Positions 1 to 11,994 of a DNA stretch of 64,000 nucleotides are shown piece after piece (position 1 is the first letter of the stretch; each line of letters begins with the position of its first letter). Both the position numbers and the translations under genes were made by a program. Source of the stretch: Lepraria neglecta (lineage: Eukaryota; Ascomycota; Lecanoromycetes; Lecanorales; Stereocaulaceae). The stretch lies in the NCBI GenBank assembly GCA_033220425.1, contig CM065649.1, positions 4,960,001 through 5,024,000 of the forward strand. Direction: 5' to 3'. The notes beneath the pieces are model-generated. The model saw only the letters and a program-made list of their open reading frames with translations, had not been told where the DNA came from and ran no database searches.

Positions 1-529
1 ATTCCTGATCCTGGATCGAGCTCGTTGGCGGAAACAAGGAGCCCTCTATGAGTATCGATTCAGGTCTAAAATCGACAATGTTATCCTTCTTGGCCAACAA
101 CCGAGTTTGAACAGCGGGAAATACCCAAGCAGAGACGGCGATGGGGGCTTGAAGGGCACTGCATAGCATTCCGAAGGGTCAGTGAACCAGCAACTATGTT
201 GTGGACATATGTGGGATAGATGGTTATTTGTGGAGTGTGGAACAGACAAAATAAACGCCTTGCTATGGTAACGCTACAAAATCTAGACTCTAATTAGATA
301 TTGACAATGTATGACAGACCGTATTTGTACAACAACCTCCGAATATCTGCAAAACCTGTTCGATGCTCTCATATGAAACACCCCCAGATGCCATGCCTCA
401 TTTTCGTGATCGCCCCTTATTCCAATGTAGAAATGTTGGAGAGGGTATATATCCAATATCCAAACACTTTCGCTCCCACCTCCCTATATTCTCTGGTGCG
501 TCCTCGGCCAGATGAAAGCAAAATCATTT
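1..529. other. Intergenic, no supported gene
   Basis: I see no recognisable coding sequence. Short open frames exist on both strands but none resembles a known family. The right part is the 3' flank of the mannosyltransferase gene on the minus strand. Confidence 0.5.
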
Positions 530-1987
530 TCAGACTCCACCCCCAGTCTTCGGCTCAAACATCTCCCTATAATGCTCCTGCGCCCTCCGACAAATCTGAA
601 ATCTCCCATTGAAATCCCTCATCGTATCTTTCAACTGACACGCCATCTCCCGCATCTCATTCCACACCATTCTCTCCACATCGAATCCAAACATTTGTCT
701 CGTAGATTCTTCTTTTCCCCAGATTCGGATGCGCTTCTCCGTGCCGGGTTGGTAGATGACGTTTTCGTCGAGCATGCGCGCGACGTTCAATTTAGGTAGG
801 TTCGCGTGCAAGAAGAAGGGCCGCGGTTTCTTCTTATCAGTCGCGTTCTGAGATGCGTATTCCTCGGTAGCACTCCATTGTACCATTGCTCCGCCATGAA
901 ATTCCCCTTTGAGATCGAAATAGCCTATTGTACCCAGATTCTCTTTGACCCTGTAGTAAGGGTTGCCCAGCACGACTGTTGCAGCAAGGAAGCTCTCTTT
1001 GTCTCCCTGGCCCATAGCGCCTTGGCTCTGAAGCGGGTAGTAGTAGTCTGGGCCAAACACATTGTAGTAGGCTGCTAGTAATAGGGAGTCGAGATGTTTC
1101 TTCTTTGAAATCACCATCTGCCCCGATTCGCTAGACTTCGCTGGCAGCCCCTTGGGGAATTCAGACAATCCTGCTATCTTGTAGAATGTAGGATCTTCAG
1201 TCGCTTTCCAGTAGTCTCCCCACGATATGAAACCTCTGGAAAGGAACGGTTCGGATTCGAGTAGCTCCGCTGGGTTGCGTAGCGCAATGCAGTCGCTGTC
1301 CATGTAGAGGACTGTTTCGAAAGTGGAAAATAGGATGGCGAGCACTTTCAGCTGGAAGTGCTCCACTTTGAAAGGGGCATCTTTGCGCAGGTGGTCTTCG
1401 ATTACGAAACATTCTGCGTTGAGGGAGGGGAGGACTGATTCGCAGATCTCCGGCTCGTATTCAGCTCGCGATTGTAGGAAGACGTGCACTGGGAGGGTGG
1501 ATCCCGTTTTGCGGAGCATGCGTACGCCGAGGAGTGCTGGTGGGAGGTAGGGCCCTCCTGCTACGGTGACGATTCCTGTGCCGGAGAAGAGGGAGGAGGC
1601 CTGCTCGTTTGTAGTATTGAATCCTGCTGCTCCGACCAGCTTGCTGTGAGACTGCTGTAACGACTTCCAATCTTTTTCTGGTAGTCCAACGCTTTCTTGA
1701 CTCGGCGTCCTATCCCCATTCGCCTTATCTGACCCATCTATACTCGCCTGACGGGTTAACCTGATGGGCTTAATCTTCGGCTTCGCCTTATCCATCACCT
1801 TCGCCCATTTCTCCCAGAAGTCTACTATCCGAGGTGGAGGAGGTGGAGGTTCGTGTGAAGGAGCTGTTATAATCGATAGTCTGTTGCGGCTCCATGATTG
1901 CAGTCCACCCTCGAGGATGGAGACCATGCAACAGAAGGCGATGATGGCGAGGATGACGGTGAGGGAGCGGGCTGGACGGACGAACAT
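530..1987 (-). CDS. MNN2-type alpha-1,2-mannosyltransferase
   Basis: A single-exon gene of 485 residues. It is a type II Golgi protein: a short cytosolic tail (MFVRPARS) is followed by one membrane segment at about residues 8-27, then a proline-rich stem (PPPPPP) and a luminal catalytic domain. The domain carries the nucleotide-sugar and metal motif YMDSDC (a DxD), followed by the RNPAELLES stretch typical of the Mannosyltransferase_putative (MNN1/MNN2/MNN5) family. Known members add mannose from GDP-mannose to N-glycan outer chains in the Golgi, so this one probably builds cell-wall mannan. The frame is open from the first ATG to the stop with no break, and length fits the family. Which linkage it makes cannot be told from sequence alone. 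Confidence 0.88.
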   Translation of the reverse strand: MFVRPARSLTVILAIIAFCCMVSILEGGLQSWSRNRLSIITAPSHEPPPPPPRIVDFWEKWAKVMDKAKPKIKPIRLTRQASIDGSDKANGDRTPSQESVGLPEKDWKSLQQSHSKLVGAAGFNTTNEQASSLFSGTGIVTVAGGPYLPPALLGVRMLRKTGSTLPVHVFLQSRAEYEPEICESVLPSLNAECFVIEDHLRKDAPFKVEHFQLKVLAILFSTFETVLYMDSDCIALRNPAELLESEPFLSRGFISWGDYWKATEDPTFYKIAGLSEFPKGLPAKSSESGQMVISKKKHLDSLLLAAYYNVFGPDYYYPLQSQGAMGQGDKESFLAATVVLGNPYYRVKENLGTIGYFDLKGEFHGGAMVQWSATEEYASQNATDKKKPRPFFLHANLPKLNVARMLDENVIYQPGTEKRIRIWGKEESTRQMFGFDVERMVWNEMREMACQLKDTMRDFNGRFQICRRAQEHYREMFEPKTGGGV

Positions 1988-2971
1988 TGTGGGCAGAGGG
2001 GAGAGGGGATTGCCATTCGAGCATAAAGGATGAAGATTTGTGTGATGTTGGCTTCTTCTTTTCTTGTCACCTAGCCCTCAGCCCCTGGGAGGCCTGAGAT
2101 TCGACTAGAGTGGAGCGGGCTGGCGGCTATGCGGCTTGGCCGCTCAAGGTGACAGAAATCTCCCCCAGCTCAGTCGAAGCTGTTACAAGCCGGACCATGA
2201 CCAAGGCAACGCGCGCAGGCGCAATGTCTGGCACGGTCTTGGCGTTCGAGTCGATCAGTTATCGAACGGTTCGAACACCGGCCGAACCTTCCGGCGGGAA
2301 AAAGCTTTTCACTCATGGACGTGGGCAATTCTATTACGCCGAACATTCGCCATTGATGTAACAGAAGCGGGAGGAAACGCAGAATTCAGCTGCAATTGCA
2401 CAACTGGGCATGTGTAGCATATATCCCTGCTAGTCGGAGTCATGCTCCAATAAGTCTCGGATGATCTGACGGGTTTCATCCCAAAGTCGGTCAAATTAGG
2501 CTTCAACAGGGTTACTCCGCGGCGAAGCTCTGACTTATTTGCATTCTGTCTTTCTAGATGACCATGTGGAGGATCCTGAATCAAACTTCTGCGTTGGAAA
2601 CCACCTATTCTCCGTCACCTCTATTACCCACTTTCCAAAAGAAGGCACATCCGCTTATAATCATCCAGATGAGCGGATATCAATCACTAGATGACATTAT
2701 GCCCTTGAGTCTTTTCGATGCCGGTCTAGATTCTCCTCATGTCGTGTAAATCATCCCTCAGCTTTCAAGTCGGCTTATTCCTAGACCTTAACGGCCAGTG
2801 AAGCCCAAAGCTATCAATCAAGAAGAAAGACAGGAGAGTGCACGACGAAAAACTTGAATCAGCGTTCAAAAATCTACCCTAGATCTCAAGTATAGCTTTC
2901 ATAACGCACTTTCTCCTGACTGCCTTGCAGCATCTCTCGCACTACCTGCATACAAGCGCAAAGGCATTGAC
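1988..2971. other. Divergent intergenic region between mannosyltransferase and MFS gene
   Basis: About 1 kb separates two divergently transcribed genes, so both promoters should lie here. The overlapping short ORFs have no family resemblance. I see no clear TATA box or repeat. Confidence 0.45.
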
Positions 2972-4362
2972 ATGTCCTACAAATACCCTCCGAAGCCTGA
3001 TGCAGCCGAGCCTGATATCGCATCTTTGAGTTCGCAAGATGAAGCTGTCAACAATGCACTACCTACCGACCAGGCCGTATCGCCGATTCCAGAGAGTGAA
3101 CCTGTATTACCTCCCGACGGGGGCCTCCAAGCTTGGACTCAAGTATTGATGGGACATCTAGTAATGATCAATAGCTGGGGATATCTCACCTCATTCGGCA
3201 TCTTTCAGTCATACTATACCACATCTTTAGGTGCCACGCCCTCTGCTATATCCTGGATCGGGTCAGTGCAAATCTTCCTAGTATATCTGATTGGGACATT
3301 TTCTGGCAGGGCTCTCGACGCCGGCTACTTCCATGCGGTCCTCGCTTGTGGTTCATTCCTTCAAGTCCTTGCAGTCTTCATGACTTCTATTTCCACACAG
3401 TACTGGCAGCTTTTCTTGGCCCAAGGCATTTGCAAAGGCCTGGGAGATGGATTGGTCTTTTGCCCGACAATCTCCCTGGTGGCGACATATTTCTCGAAAA
3501 ATCGCGTAGTTGCCATGGCGTGCGCTGCGTCTGGAGGTGCGACGGGTGGCATCATTTTCCCGGTGATTGCTCAGCAGCTTCTTGCTAAGATTGGATTCGC
3601 TTGGACAGTGAAGATCATGGCTTTTGTCATTTGTTTCAACTCCGCGGTAGTGCTTTCCATCGCGCACGTTCGTCTTCCTCCACGAAGAACTGGCCCTTGG
3701 TTGAGTGGAGTGCTTTCAAGGAGCTGCCATACACACTTTTTTGTGTGGGCATGTTTCTCAATCTGTGGGCTGTTTATTTTGCATATTTCTATGTAAGTTC
3801 AGTTTCAAACACATGATGACCTTCTGTCGGGTCCTGACAGACAATACAGATCAGCGTTTTTGGCAAAGACATCATCAAAGTATCATCGTCTACCTCTATA
3901 ACCATCCTTCTCGTCATGAACGCCGTTGGGATGCCAGGTCGATTGATCTGTGGTCTCACAGCCGATCGCTTGCTCGGTCCGATCAACACCCTCGCACCGG
4001 TAGCGTTCATATCTGGTGTGCTGCTCTACTGCTGGGCCGCAGTAGACTCGCTTGGTAGCCTCCTCACCTTTTGTGTCATCTATGGCTTCTTTGCTGCAGG
4101 TATCCAGAGCTTATTCCCTGCCGCATGCGCAAGTTTGACCTCAGACTTGACCAAGATGGGAACGCGGACAGGCATGTGTTTTACCGTCATTTCTATTGCT
4201 TGTTTGACTGGCCCACCTCTAGCGGGTGCTTTGATCCAAAAGGATGATGGTCGATTTTTGTTTGCACAGGTTTTTGGCGGATCCGCATTCATAGGAGGCT
4301 CTCTTACCTTGGTTGCGGCGAGGATCGCGAAGAACGGGTTAGACTTGCGGATTCGCATGTAG
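2972..4362 (+). pseudogene. Monocarboxylate-type MFS transporter with one frameshift
   Basis: This is a member of the fungal monocarboxylate permease-like branch of the major facilitator superfamily. The hydrophilic N-terminus leads into the family signature PPDGGLQAW, followed by membrane segments (WGYLTSFGIFQSYY, FCPTISLVATYF). The second half carries the conserved GMPGRL and TGPPLAGALI motifs. An intron at 3793-3849 (57 bp, gtaagt...tacag, phase 0) joins FAYFY to ISVFGKD. Near 3697 the frame changes by one base: the reading RRTGP runs on as LVEWSAFKELPY only in another frame, as if one T were lost from CCTTTGG. Without the shift the protein would be about 445 residues with twelve membrane segments. 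The short homopolymer makes a sequencing error possible. Substrate unknown. Confidence 0.75.
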
Positions 4363-5188
4363 CCTTCTGGACAGGCATGCTTTGAGATGTTTACTAGAAC
4401 ATATTGCGGCGTGCCGGCTGTAGGCTACCTGCAGATGTTGCATAGAATGAACTAGCTAGCCCACTCCTTTGTTGCGCCCAACTTTCTTGTTGAATCCCTG
4501 GGGCGAGAAAGAAAACCCTCTTGTCAAACTTGAGGGAGTGTGCCTTATTCGCATCGAGATTATGTCTTTTCATGCAGTAGGTATGATATGCAAAATCGAA
4601 ATTAGCAAGGTCGTCTCTGTACGGAGTGGTTAAAGCTGCTGTATGTACTAAGCGTGAGAATGCCACTCAATTTTAACTCGGACTGGCCACTGGATATTCG
4701 ATTTCAAGAATCTCTTCTCGCCTGGGGAGTTGAAAAGTCACCTCAATTCTACTTTTTGAGCCCGTTCTACTACTGGACCCTCCCAAAAAGGTTAGACATG
4801 TTGCAGTATTATATGTCGGAATCGCCGAATCACCACCGCAACCCCATCCTGTCCCTAGTGAACTCATTAAGCACATTATAGCTTAAAGGTCATTCGGACC
4901 ATACTACATGGAAATTTGTGGAGTTGAGGTCCAGGTATCTCCATCTCACGTTCAAAAGCAAAGCGCTCTTTTTGGGACCCGCTTGAGGCTTGGTTGCCAG
5001 CAGCTGTCCGGGTATACTTCGCCACCATGCTGGCCCTGTGGATGGGTTCAGGCTTACGTACACAATGCGAGCTAGGTAACTGGATCACGCCAATATCTGA
5101 GTTCTGAACGTGCATCCGCGCCGCGGAGCGATGATCTTGGTACATGTAGTATCGCAATCGGAGAAGGCTACAGTGATGACGGTAGAAA
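4363..5188. other. Intergenic, no supported gene
   Basis: Downstream flank of the MFS gene. Open frames of 67-107 codons on both strands overlap each other and show no family motif, so I leave them out. Confidence 0.4.
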
Positions 5189-5670
5189 ATGCCCACCATC
5201 GGTACTAATCTTCACGAAGCTTATCTTCATCAACCGTTTCAAGTCTTCCAGATCCCTCTGGCGCCCGAGGAGCTAGCTTTAGCTTTAGCTGATATGCTGA
5301 CTCTATGGTGCCTCAATCCACCTGCTAAGGGCGCATCGTGGTCACTACCGGCAAACCTGCTAGGTCTCGCCAAACTCCTCCCAGGCCTGGTGCCCTCGAA
5401 GGAAGCTACGCCTTGCTGCTTGAGTTTTTCCGGTCATTCCGCCATGAGGTGAAGAGCCTGGGCGAGAAGGAGTCTGCCCCGATAATGCAATTTTTGCAAA
5501 AGGCGGCATGTGTTGATGGTGGTGCTCCACCAAGCGAAGAAATGTATGCCGTTGAGGGATTTTCTTTGCTGGAGGAAGACCCAAGCGAAACGGGCATATT
5601 GAGTCGCACCGCGATTATCGGAAAGCGATCCACCAATGATTCAGACAAAAAAAGGGGTCCCAGCGCGTGA
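5189..5670 (+). other. Doubtful short ORF pair, unknown
   Basis: Two overlapping plus-strand frames (5189-5452 and 5338-5670) have protein-like composition: APEELALALADML in the first, and SYALLLEFFRSFRHEVKSLG in the second. They could be parts of one decayed gene with a frame change near 5400. I do not recognise a family, and there is no clear start context or intron. Confidence 0.2.
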
Positions 5671-7200
5671 GCATACGATGCGTGCTCTTAGATGGATTGC
5701 AGGAAGCAGCGTCGCCAAGGGTTTGCGATAGCTTAGGTGTTCTGGTTGCCTCCGAAGGTCGAAGGTGGGAAAAGCCACCTGCTGAGTCGCACCAGTGTTT
5801 CCTTCAAGTCGGTAACATTCTAAAAGGTTCGAGGGTAGAAATGAGAAGGCTCATTGCTATGCATCTAAGATCGAGAGTAATCAGTCCTGCCTCCATCGAT
5901 CATAACTTTTATTATTTTGCTTTCTCACTCCTGTAGACAGTATTCACTAGAGCTAGATCTATTTCCTTAACGCTGTAGGATGGACCCGCCTGATCCGTGA
6001 TTTCCGAGCAATTTGGGTCCGCCAGTCTATATTCCAACTCTTCAGTCTTCGGATTTGTTGTTGACATGACCCTTGAAATATCGCAGTATTTACGACAACA
6101 ATATTCTTCCCTCATTTGCGAGTTGCAAATTGCCGTGGGCCGAGAAGCAGCAAATGCTTACTTGACCCGTCATTCTGTGCTGGATCGGCGGACTGTGAGT
6201 CAAGAGCTGACGTGTCAGGATAATGAATTGTGGATGGAACTCTTAAACGAAGACTGCATGGCTGATGATACCAGTGACCAGTGTGCCTACCGAGTTTTCC
6301 ACCGCTGGCGTTCCAGGTACACGAGCCGCCTTCGTTCTACGAACAGACCCCACGACCCATCTTGAAGACGACACATTTAGAGGCCCAAGTTAACACATGT
6401 CACCCAGCATCATCGTCGTAGTTAGTCAACCCTACGTCACGGAATTCAGACACTGCCGCGACCCTGTGTAAGCGTTGTATTTGCGCGAGTTGTAGGTGCG
6501 CAAAATGCAAATCAAGGACGCATTACAATGAAGGGACGAGGTCCAGACACAGTACGCTGGACGTGGTCGAAGGTCGTCCAAAGCTTGTCATGCGGCAATC
6601 TTCTCGAGAGCCTCAAATCGTACTGGGAGACTTTGATAGTGGAAGGGATATTTGAATGGGATTCGCATCAGCCAAAGCTATTGTGCCACTCAAGCGCAAA
6701 GGTAAACAGTGAGGACAAATGTACGGACAACTTTGGTTGGAGTCTGAAATGGAGGTCCAAAGTAAGTAAAAGCGGGGATCTCAATCGTTTCTGAGTCGTA
6801 CTCCCAGTGGCGTTGCTTCGCCTGTCTCCAACAAACCTACCGCGGAGGCCACTACCGCGGTATTTCCTTTGCTTACAATCCTCGTGTTCCCCCAAGACCA
6901 TCGATCACCGATCCCTGGCCATCGCTGCTCAACCGCTGTGCCGAGTACGCAGGAACCCCAACCGTTCATCTTACATCTGATGGCACGTCCTGGCGTAACT
7001 CTCGGCCATTGGAGCCTTGTATTGGATCCATATCCCATGCAGGCTAAGTATTCGCTGCGCCCCTCGGGTGTGTCAATCCGTCTAGTCTCGTCAGCTGCTA
7101 CAGCCTGGATCTCGGAGTTGAGACTGGAACGGATCACCGGTATAATACCCACCCAAAAGCGAGATCGACAGCTCCTGGCTACGTTGAGAGATTAATACCG
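5671..7200. other. Gene-poor stretch
   Basis: Only short open frames are present, for example 5997-6365 on the plus strand (122 codons, starting MISEQFGSASLYS). That frame has no recognisable domain and could be a chance ORF. Confidence 0.3.
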
Positions 7201-8150
7201 CTGCTGCATCCCTTATCGCCGCTGCCAGGCAGATATACAAAGACAGCTATCGATCGAGGTAAAGCCAACGCCCCTAGGACTCTATTCGCTGAATTCGATT
7301 CACTACCAGTATTTAAATCCACGCTCGGCCCCTCAGCGCCAGATTATCCTTTTAGTGCCGAGGTATAATCCCTGTCGACGCGGCCAGGTAGATATGCGGA
7401 AAGCCCGAGCGATCACAATGTAGGATAAGGCATTTTCTTCATCGGTCGTGAGGCAGCGGTCCACTGATCTGATAGTCACTCCGCCCTGGAATCCTCGCCG
7501 CAAGCTGAAGCTCTTAACCCATATTATAGCAGAGTCGAAGGTTACCAGCGCCTAAAACCTATCCGAGCCGAGCTCGACTAGTGTCCGAATAGATGCAAGA
7601 AATGCCGGCAGACCGCTCAGCTCAGCAACGAGCCGTGGTGCCGTATATTGGCGGCGCAGTAAATAGAAATCTGCTCAGGAGCGTGAGGCATTTGTTCCAT
7701 AGGCCTTTGTCGCGAGAAGGGTAGCTCTGACTAGGGCCTATTGCGCTGGCGCCCTCGTCATAGTCAGAGCTTGCTGTAGGAACGCGGCTATGTGAAGCTG
7801 GCCGGAAAGCGAGCTAGAAGGCTAGCTAAAGTGGAGCGTAGCGGTGAAATATAGGGACGCTGAGGGAAAAATGGATGAAGAGATAAAGCGATCCTAGCAG
7901 CTGGCTAGCCTGGGATACGGGTCTAAGCGACTAGTTACAAGACAGGAATAGCTCGAATAGTAGGGCCGACAGGTATATAAGCTATATAAGCGAGGAGGGG
8001 AAGGGAAAGGGAAAGAAAGTAGAAAGACTAATAAATTAATAAAATTAAAGAAAACGGGAAAGACAAACTTGGAAGAGTGGGTTGATATTAGATCGATCTT
8101 TTTGCTATCGTCGCCGCTTTTCTTAGTAGACACGTCTCTCAAAAGCCAGC
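7200..8150. repeat. Unclassified repeat-like, stop-rich stretch
   Basis: This stretch differs from its surroundings. It is rich in short words such as ctag, tcga and agcg, has no open frame of note, and contains a purine-rich run near 7990-8020. A TATA-like run (tatataagctatataagcg) lies just upstream, near 7972-7991. A plus-strand reading near 7690-7890 is rich in Arg, Glu and Ala with several stops. It looks like a mutated mobile-element remnant, but I could not identify terminal repeats or a known protein. Confidence 0.25.
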
Positions 8151-8605
8151 TCTGGAATACTGTGACCCAAGCCTTCCGTCTAACCGCTCCAGATCGACCA
8201 CGTAATTAGCGAATGGGTGACTGGGCATGAAAGAGAAACCTAGAATAATGCTTTCTGGAAAAGTGGGAATCAGGCACCAGCTCACCCCCAAGGGGCGCCA
8301 TCACCTAGGATCACCCAAGCGCGCGCGAGAATAAGGCGGCGCTCACCCTAGTCTCTGTGCGGCGTGAGGCCGGGGCAGATATGTGTCATTGGGCTGCCGC
8401 GTACGCTAGTGATTCGTTTTATCTTCATCCTGATTCTTCAGGCATCCTCGCATCCTACAGACTGTACTTGGGCATATGTTTCATTCTATCTAAAACAAAA
8501 GTGGTCTCACGGACGTAAAAGAGTCTATGTACCCTTGAATACAATGATAAGGGCAATCGTTGTCTTCATTCACCAGTGCTTCTATTCCGCCTTGGCCTCT
8601 TTCAA

Positions 8606-8935
8606 TTAATCGATTTCCCCAAATTCTTCGAGACCTTGATGGTATTCATCAAATTTCTTGACTCCAATGTGCTCTGGCTTCTTCTCTGACCCACTCTCAT
8701 TTGTCATGGGATCCTTATCATCCTGCTCCTCGTCGCCTTTACTCTCATGACAGTGCTCCCCTTCAGTAGCCCAATCGAGCAGGCGGCCTATGCTTTCTAT
8801 ATACAGCTTTCTTGTCATATCTACCATGCCGTGATGACAGAAACAGTTGCTATAGTTTTCCGGTTCGAAGAGCGGATAGAGAGATTGTTTGCTTTTCTTT
8901 AAATTTGAGTTGCAACCCCTTGCTTGGCCCCACAT
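8606..8935 (-). CDS. Hypothetical short ORF, doubtful
   Basis: A 109-codon frame. The C-terminal half is acidic and charged (ESKGDEEQDDKDPMTNE). No domain, signal peptide or membrane segment is visible. The composition is more protein-like than the neighbouring frames, but nothing else supports expression. Confidence 0.2.
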   Translation of the reverse strand: MWGQARGCNSNLKKSKQSLYPLFEPENYSNCFCHHGMVDMTRKLYIESIGRLLDWATEGEHCHESKGDEEQDDKDPMTNESGSEKKPEHIGVKKFDEYHQGLEEFGEID

Positions 8936-10642
8936 GTCTTACCTCGCTTCATAAGTGTTCCCCCCAACAAAATCTCAACTTTTGTTTCACGCTTAAAAGC
9001 TTTCACAGTGATTACAGTGCAGGTACGAACTGCGATCCCACTTGATCCGAAAATGGCTTCTCCAGGACAAGAGGCTAAATCATCGTTCAATTCTCCGAAC
9101 AAACCATGCTACAACGACACCCTCCTACCATCGAGCGAAGAAGATGAAAAGAGCAGACACCACAAGGACACAGACAAGGGACAAAAAACATTCTATGGAT
9201 GACTGCGAACGCCGTCGTTACCGCAGCTATTGTACGTCCAAAGCCACTTCTTTCCAATCAATGCAGAAACGATGCTAATCACAGCAGTTAGGTCTTCCTT
9301 AACAGGCCACTCTTCGACAGATAACTGCATAAGTCTACTCAGATTAGCTCCGCTGTCCGCCAATTTGCAGGGAGAGGATGGTGTCTCTGCATAGTATCTC
9401 ATAACCGAGTCCGTTTCCTCGAGCCCAAAAGAGCAGCCTTCCTCGAGATGACGCCCTTGGCTACAGCTATATGCCTCAACGTGGTCGTTACGAAGCTGTC
9501 TCTGGTAACCTGAACACCTTCCTATCAATGTGTCAGTGCCATGTTTGTGACGAATTTCGCCCTGATGAACTTCTTCCTTTACCGTCACTATCCCTCGACG
9601 GGCTTTGCTCGCCTCAATATTAGCGTGGAAGGCTGTTGCTATCGCTATATATTACAATTCGCCTCATGGTTAAAGCGACTCAGGCGAGACAAAAGCACTG
9701 ATAGCGGCAATCGTCGCCTGCTGGGTAGTATTCATGAATGCTATGTACCTAGCAATTGACTGGGTTGTTCAACAAGCGTTGCCAGACAAAAACACCACAG
9801 CTTACTCACAACCAAGTCCCGCTCGAAGCCATCCGCCTCCTATGTATCGTCCCGTGACCAAACATAATCCCTAAGTGGAGCACTACGGCGATAAAAAATT
9901 GGGCAACACTCTCAATGGTATGAGAATCCCCATCTTGACGCCAAGGCTTCTCCCTTCTCTTTTATGAAGGCCGCGCTAATGGAGTCATTGCAGAACAGAT
10001 TGAGCACATGTGTCATCATGAATTCTTAATCTGTAGTCAATGCGGAATCCGGGCCCAGGAGTAGCGCGGTTATGGAGCAAGAGATGACTTTGGCTATTGT
10101 GGCGATCGAATCTTTTACGCGTAGAGATGGAATGTCTGATAAGAGTGTATTCGGGCTTTTGCTTGCTACTGAAATGGTTCTGGCGTAAGGCTATTCTTGA
10201 AAGTCATTGTTTTCTCAAGGGATTCTGAGAGCGTTCATTGAAACTTATTAACCTCTGAAAACTCAACGGCAATGTTGAAGAATCAAGCCAGATGAAATCT
10301 TAGCAGACAACCCGCAAGACAAGCGTTTGGCATATATGGTTTTTGTATTTCTGGCACCACAGCCATGCCATTTCTACGCGAAATTAATCAGTTCCTATTC
10401 TGAGAGAAACTTGCACTCTATGTGTAATGCTCAAGAATCCAAACTTCCTCGTCATCATCATCGCATCCTTATACAATTTAGAAGATGCCAGATTGTATAT
10501 CCTCTATTTTGCCTAGGTAATTTCTCATATGCTATCCCTTGACCATCATGCATTCCCTGCAAGGTGATATAGTGTTAGTGAAGACCATCAAGACCTGAAG
10601 TGGTTCTCGCTTATTCGCATTTCTTTCTTTCTCTGCACGCCC
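8936..10642. other. Gene-poor stretch
   Basis: Overlapping short frames on both strands have no family resemblance. I see no tRNA-like fold, repeat or transposon terminus. Confidence 0.35.
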
Positions 10643-10870
10643 TCAACTATTTGCTCGCCGGTATGTTCGATATTCATCCTCCTTATCTTCTATATCCGGC
10701 AACGGAAAGGACAGAGCCTTGGCTGTTGGAAGCGGCTCAACGGCTTTCCAAGCCCTGAAGAACTCAAGACGATCCTGAGGTGTAAGATTGTGCTCTCGAG
10801 CGACTATACGTAGGTCACGCATCATCCTGTCTTTAGGGATCAAAAGCCAGACTCTGTTGCAATGTGGCAA
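10643..10870 (-). CDS. Hypothetical short ORF or gene fragment
   Basis: A 75-codon frame of soluble, charged composition (PKDRMMRDLRIVAREHN, RLEFFRAWKAVEPLP). It reads like the C-terminal end of a longer protein, but no upstream exon could be joined to it. Function unknown. Confidence 0.22.
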   Translation of the reverse strand: MPHCNRVWLLIPKDRMMRDLRIVAREHNLTPQDRLEFFRAWKAVEPLPTAKALSFPLPDIEDKEDEYRTYRRANS

Positions 10871-11994
10871 TAGGCTAGGAAGGATATCTAGCTAATGGGG
10901 GCCCCCAGGGCCCCATATATGCCCAAAACAGACAAAGAACGGCTAGCAACAGGCTTCTAGAATCGCATAGAAAGCAATCAAGCAACGGATTGCAACAGAC
11001 TCGATTGTATCTATGTCAGTAATGTGCAAGTATGGTTCTCAGGTTGTACCTGGTCCAACTCTCGTAACTCAGCCCAAGGAGAGAGGATGACGGTTGCTCA
11101 TAGCTCGCGCATGCCCCTGGTGGTCATGGTGGGGCTGATCACTGATATTTGATGTTGATCAAGTGAGTGCGGGTGGTAGATTGGAGAATCTTCGAAATAA
11201 GTGTCTGATCAATAAAGGCTGCGGCCTAGCTCTGAGTAGGGGTTTCGGTAGTGACGGGAGAGCTCTTAATCCTTCTAGAAGATAGTGTATGTTCCTGGAA
11301 GAGTGTGAGTGTCAGGTTGTGCAAAGGCTTTAGGGGGGTTGGTGACATCAACAGGAGCCTGTATGCAAGATAGAAAGGCGTTGGCCTTAGGTTGTGTCTT
11401 GAGGTCTGCTGGCTGTAGCACTGTTTCATCGTGAGAATACCACAAAGGCTGAACCCGAACTGAAGATTATTGTAGGACAAGGCTATCGGAACTATCCAGG
11501 TTCTAGGCGCTATCGTAGCAAGTACTCCGAGCGAAAGGGACAGAGAGGATTCACGTTGGAGCCTGGTAGTTCTCCCCAACCCTCGACTACATACAACAGC
11601 AGAGAGATTCTTTCTCAGGCGTAAAGGATCCACGACATCAAAATCAAGATCCACCACCGCCTGAATCGCCAGCCCCACCGGAGTCACCACCACCACTGCC
11701 ACCAGAATACACGGCATGGCAATGTGGGACAGTCGTTGGTTCCAGTACTGGATAGGTTCGTTGCGTAAAACGTTGGAGCTGGTATCACGCGCTCTTACCG
11801 GAGTTGCCTTGAACTACTCTTCTCTCATTTTTCGCGGCTTCGGGGGGCTCTTTGGTTGTTTGGTTGTCTGGCTGGTCACCGCATAATGAATTCTGTGACA
11901 AGTTTGATTCAAAACAAGAGGGTGGTTTTTGAATGGTACTTAACAATCCTTCCTTCCAACATTGTCTTCTCGATTGGACATTCAAAGACTCGGA
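10871..11994. other. Intergenic; one doubtful minus-strand ORF
   Basis: A 163-codon frame at 11226-11717 (-) starts with a hydrophobic signal-like stretch (MPCILVAVVVVTPVGL), but the rest is low in structure and matches nothing I know. The remainder is the 3' flank of the RBR ligase gene. Confidence 0.3.

Noticed and set aside
9193-9588. A 131-codon minus-strand frame
   Set aside because: Its composition is random-like with no motif, and overlapping frames on the other strand are equally good.
11226-11717. A secreted small protein with a signal-like start
   Set aside because: The hydrophobic start mirrors a simple (Thr/Pro codon) repeat on the other strand, and the rest has no structure or Cys pattern.
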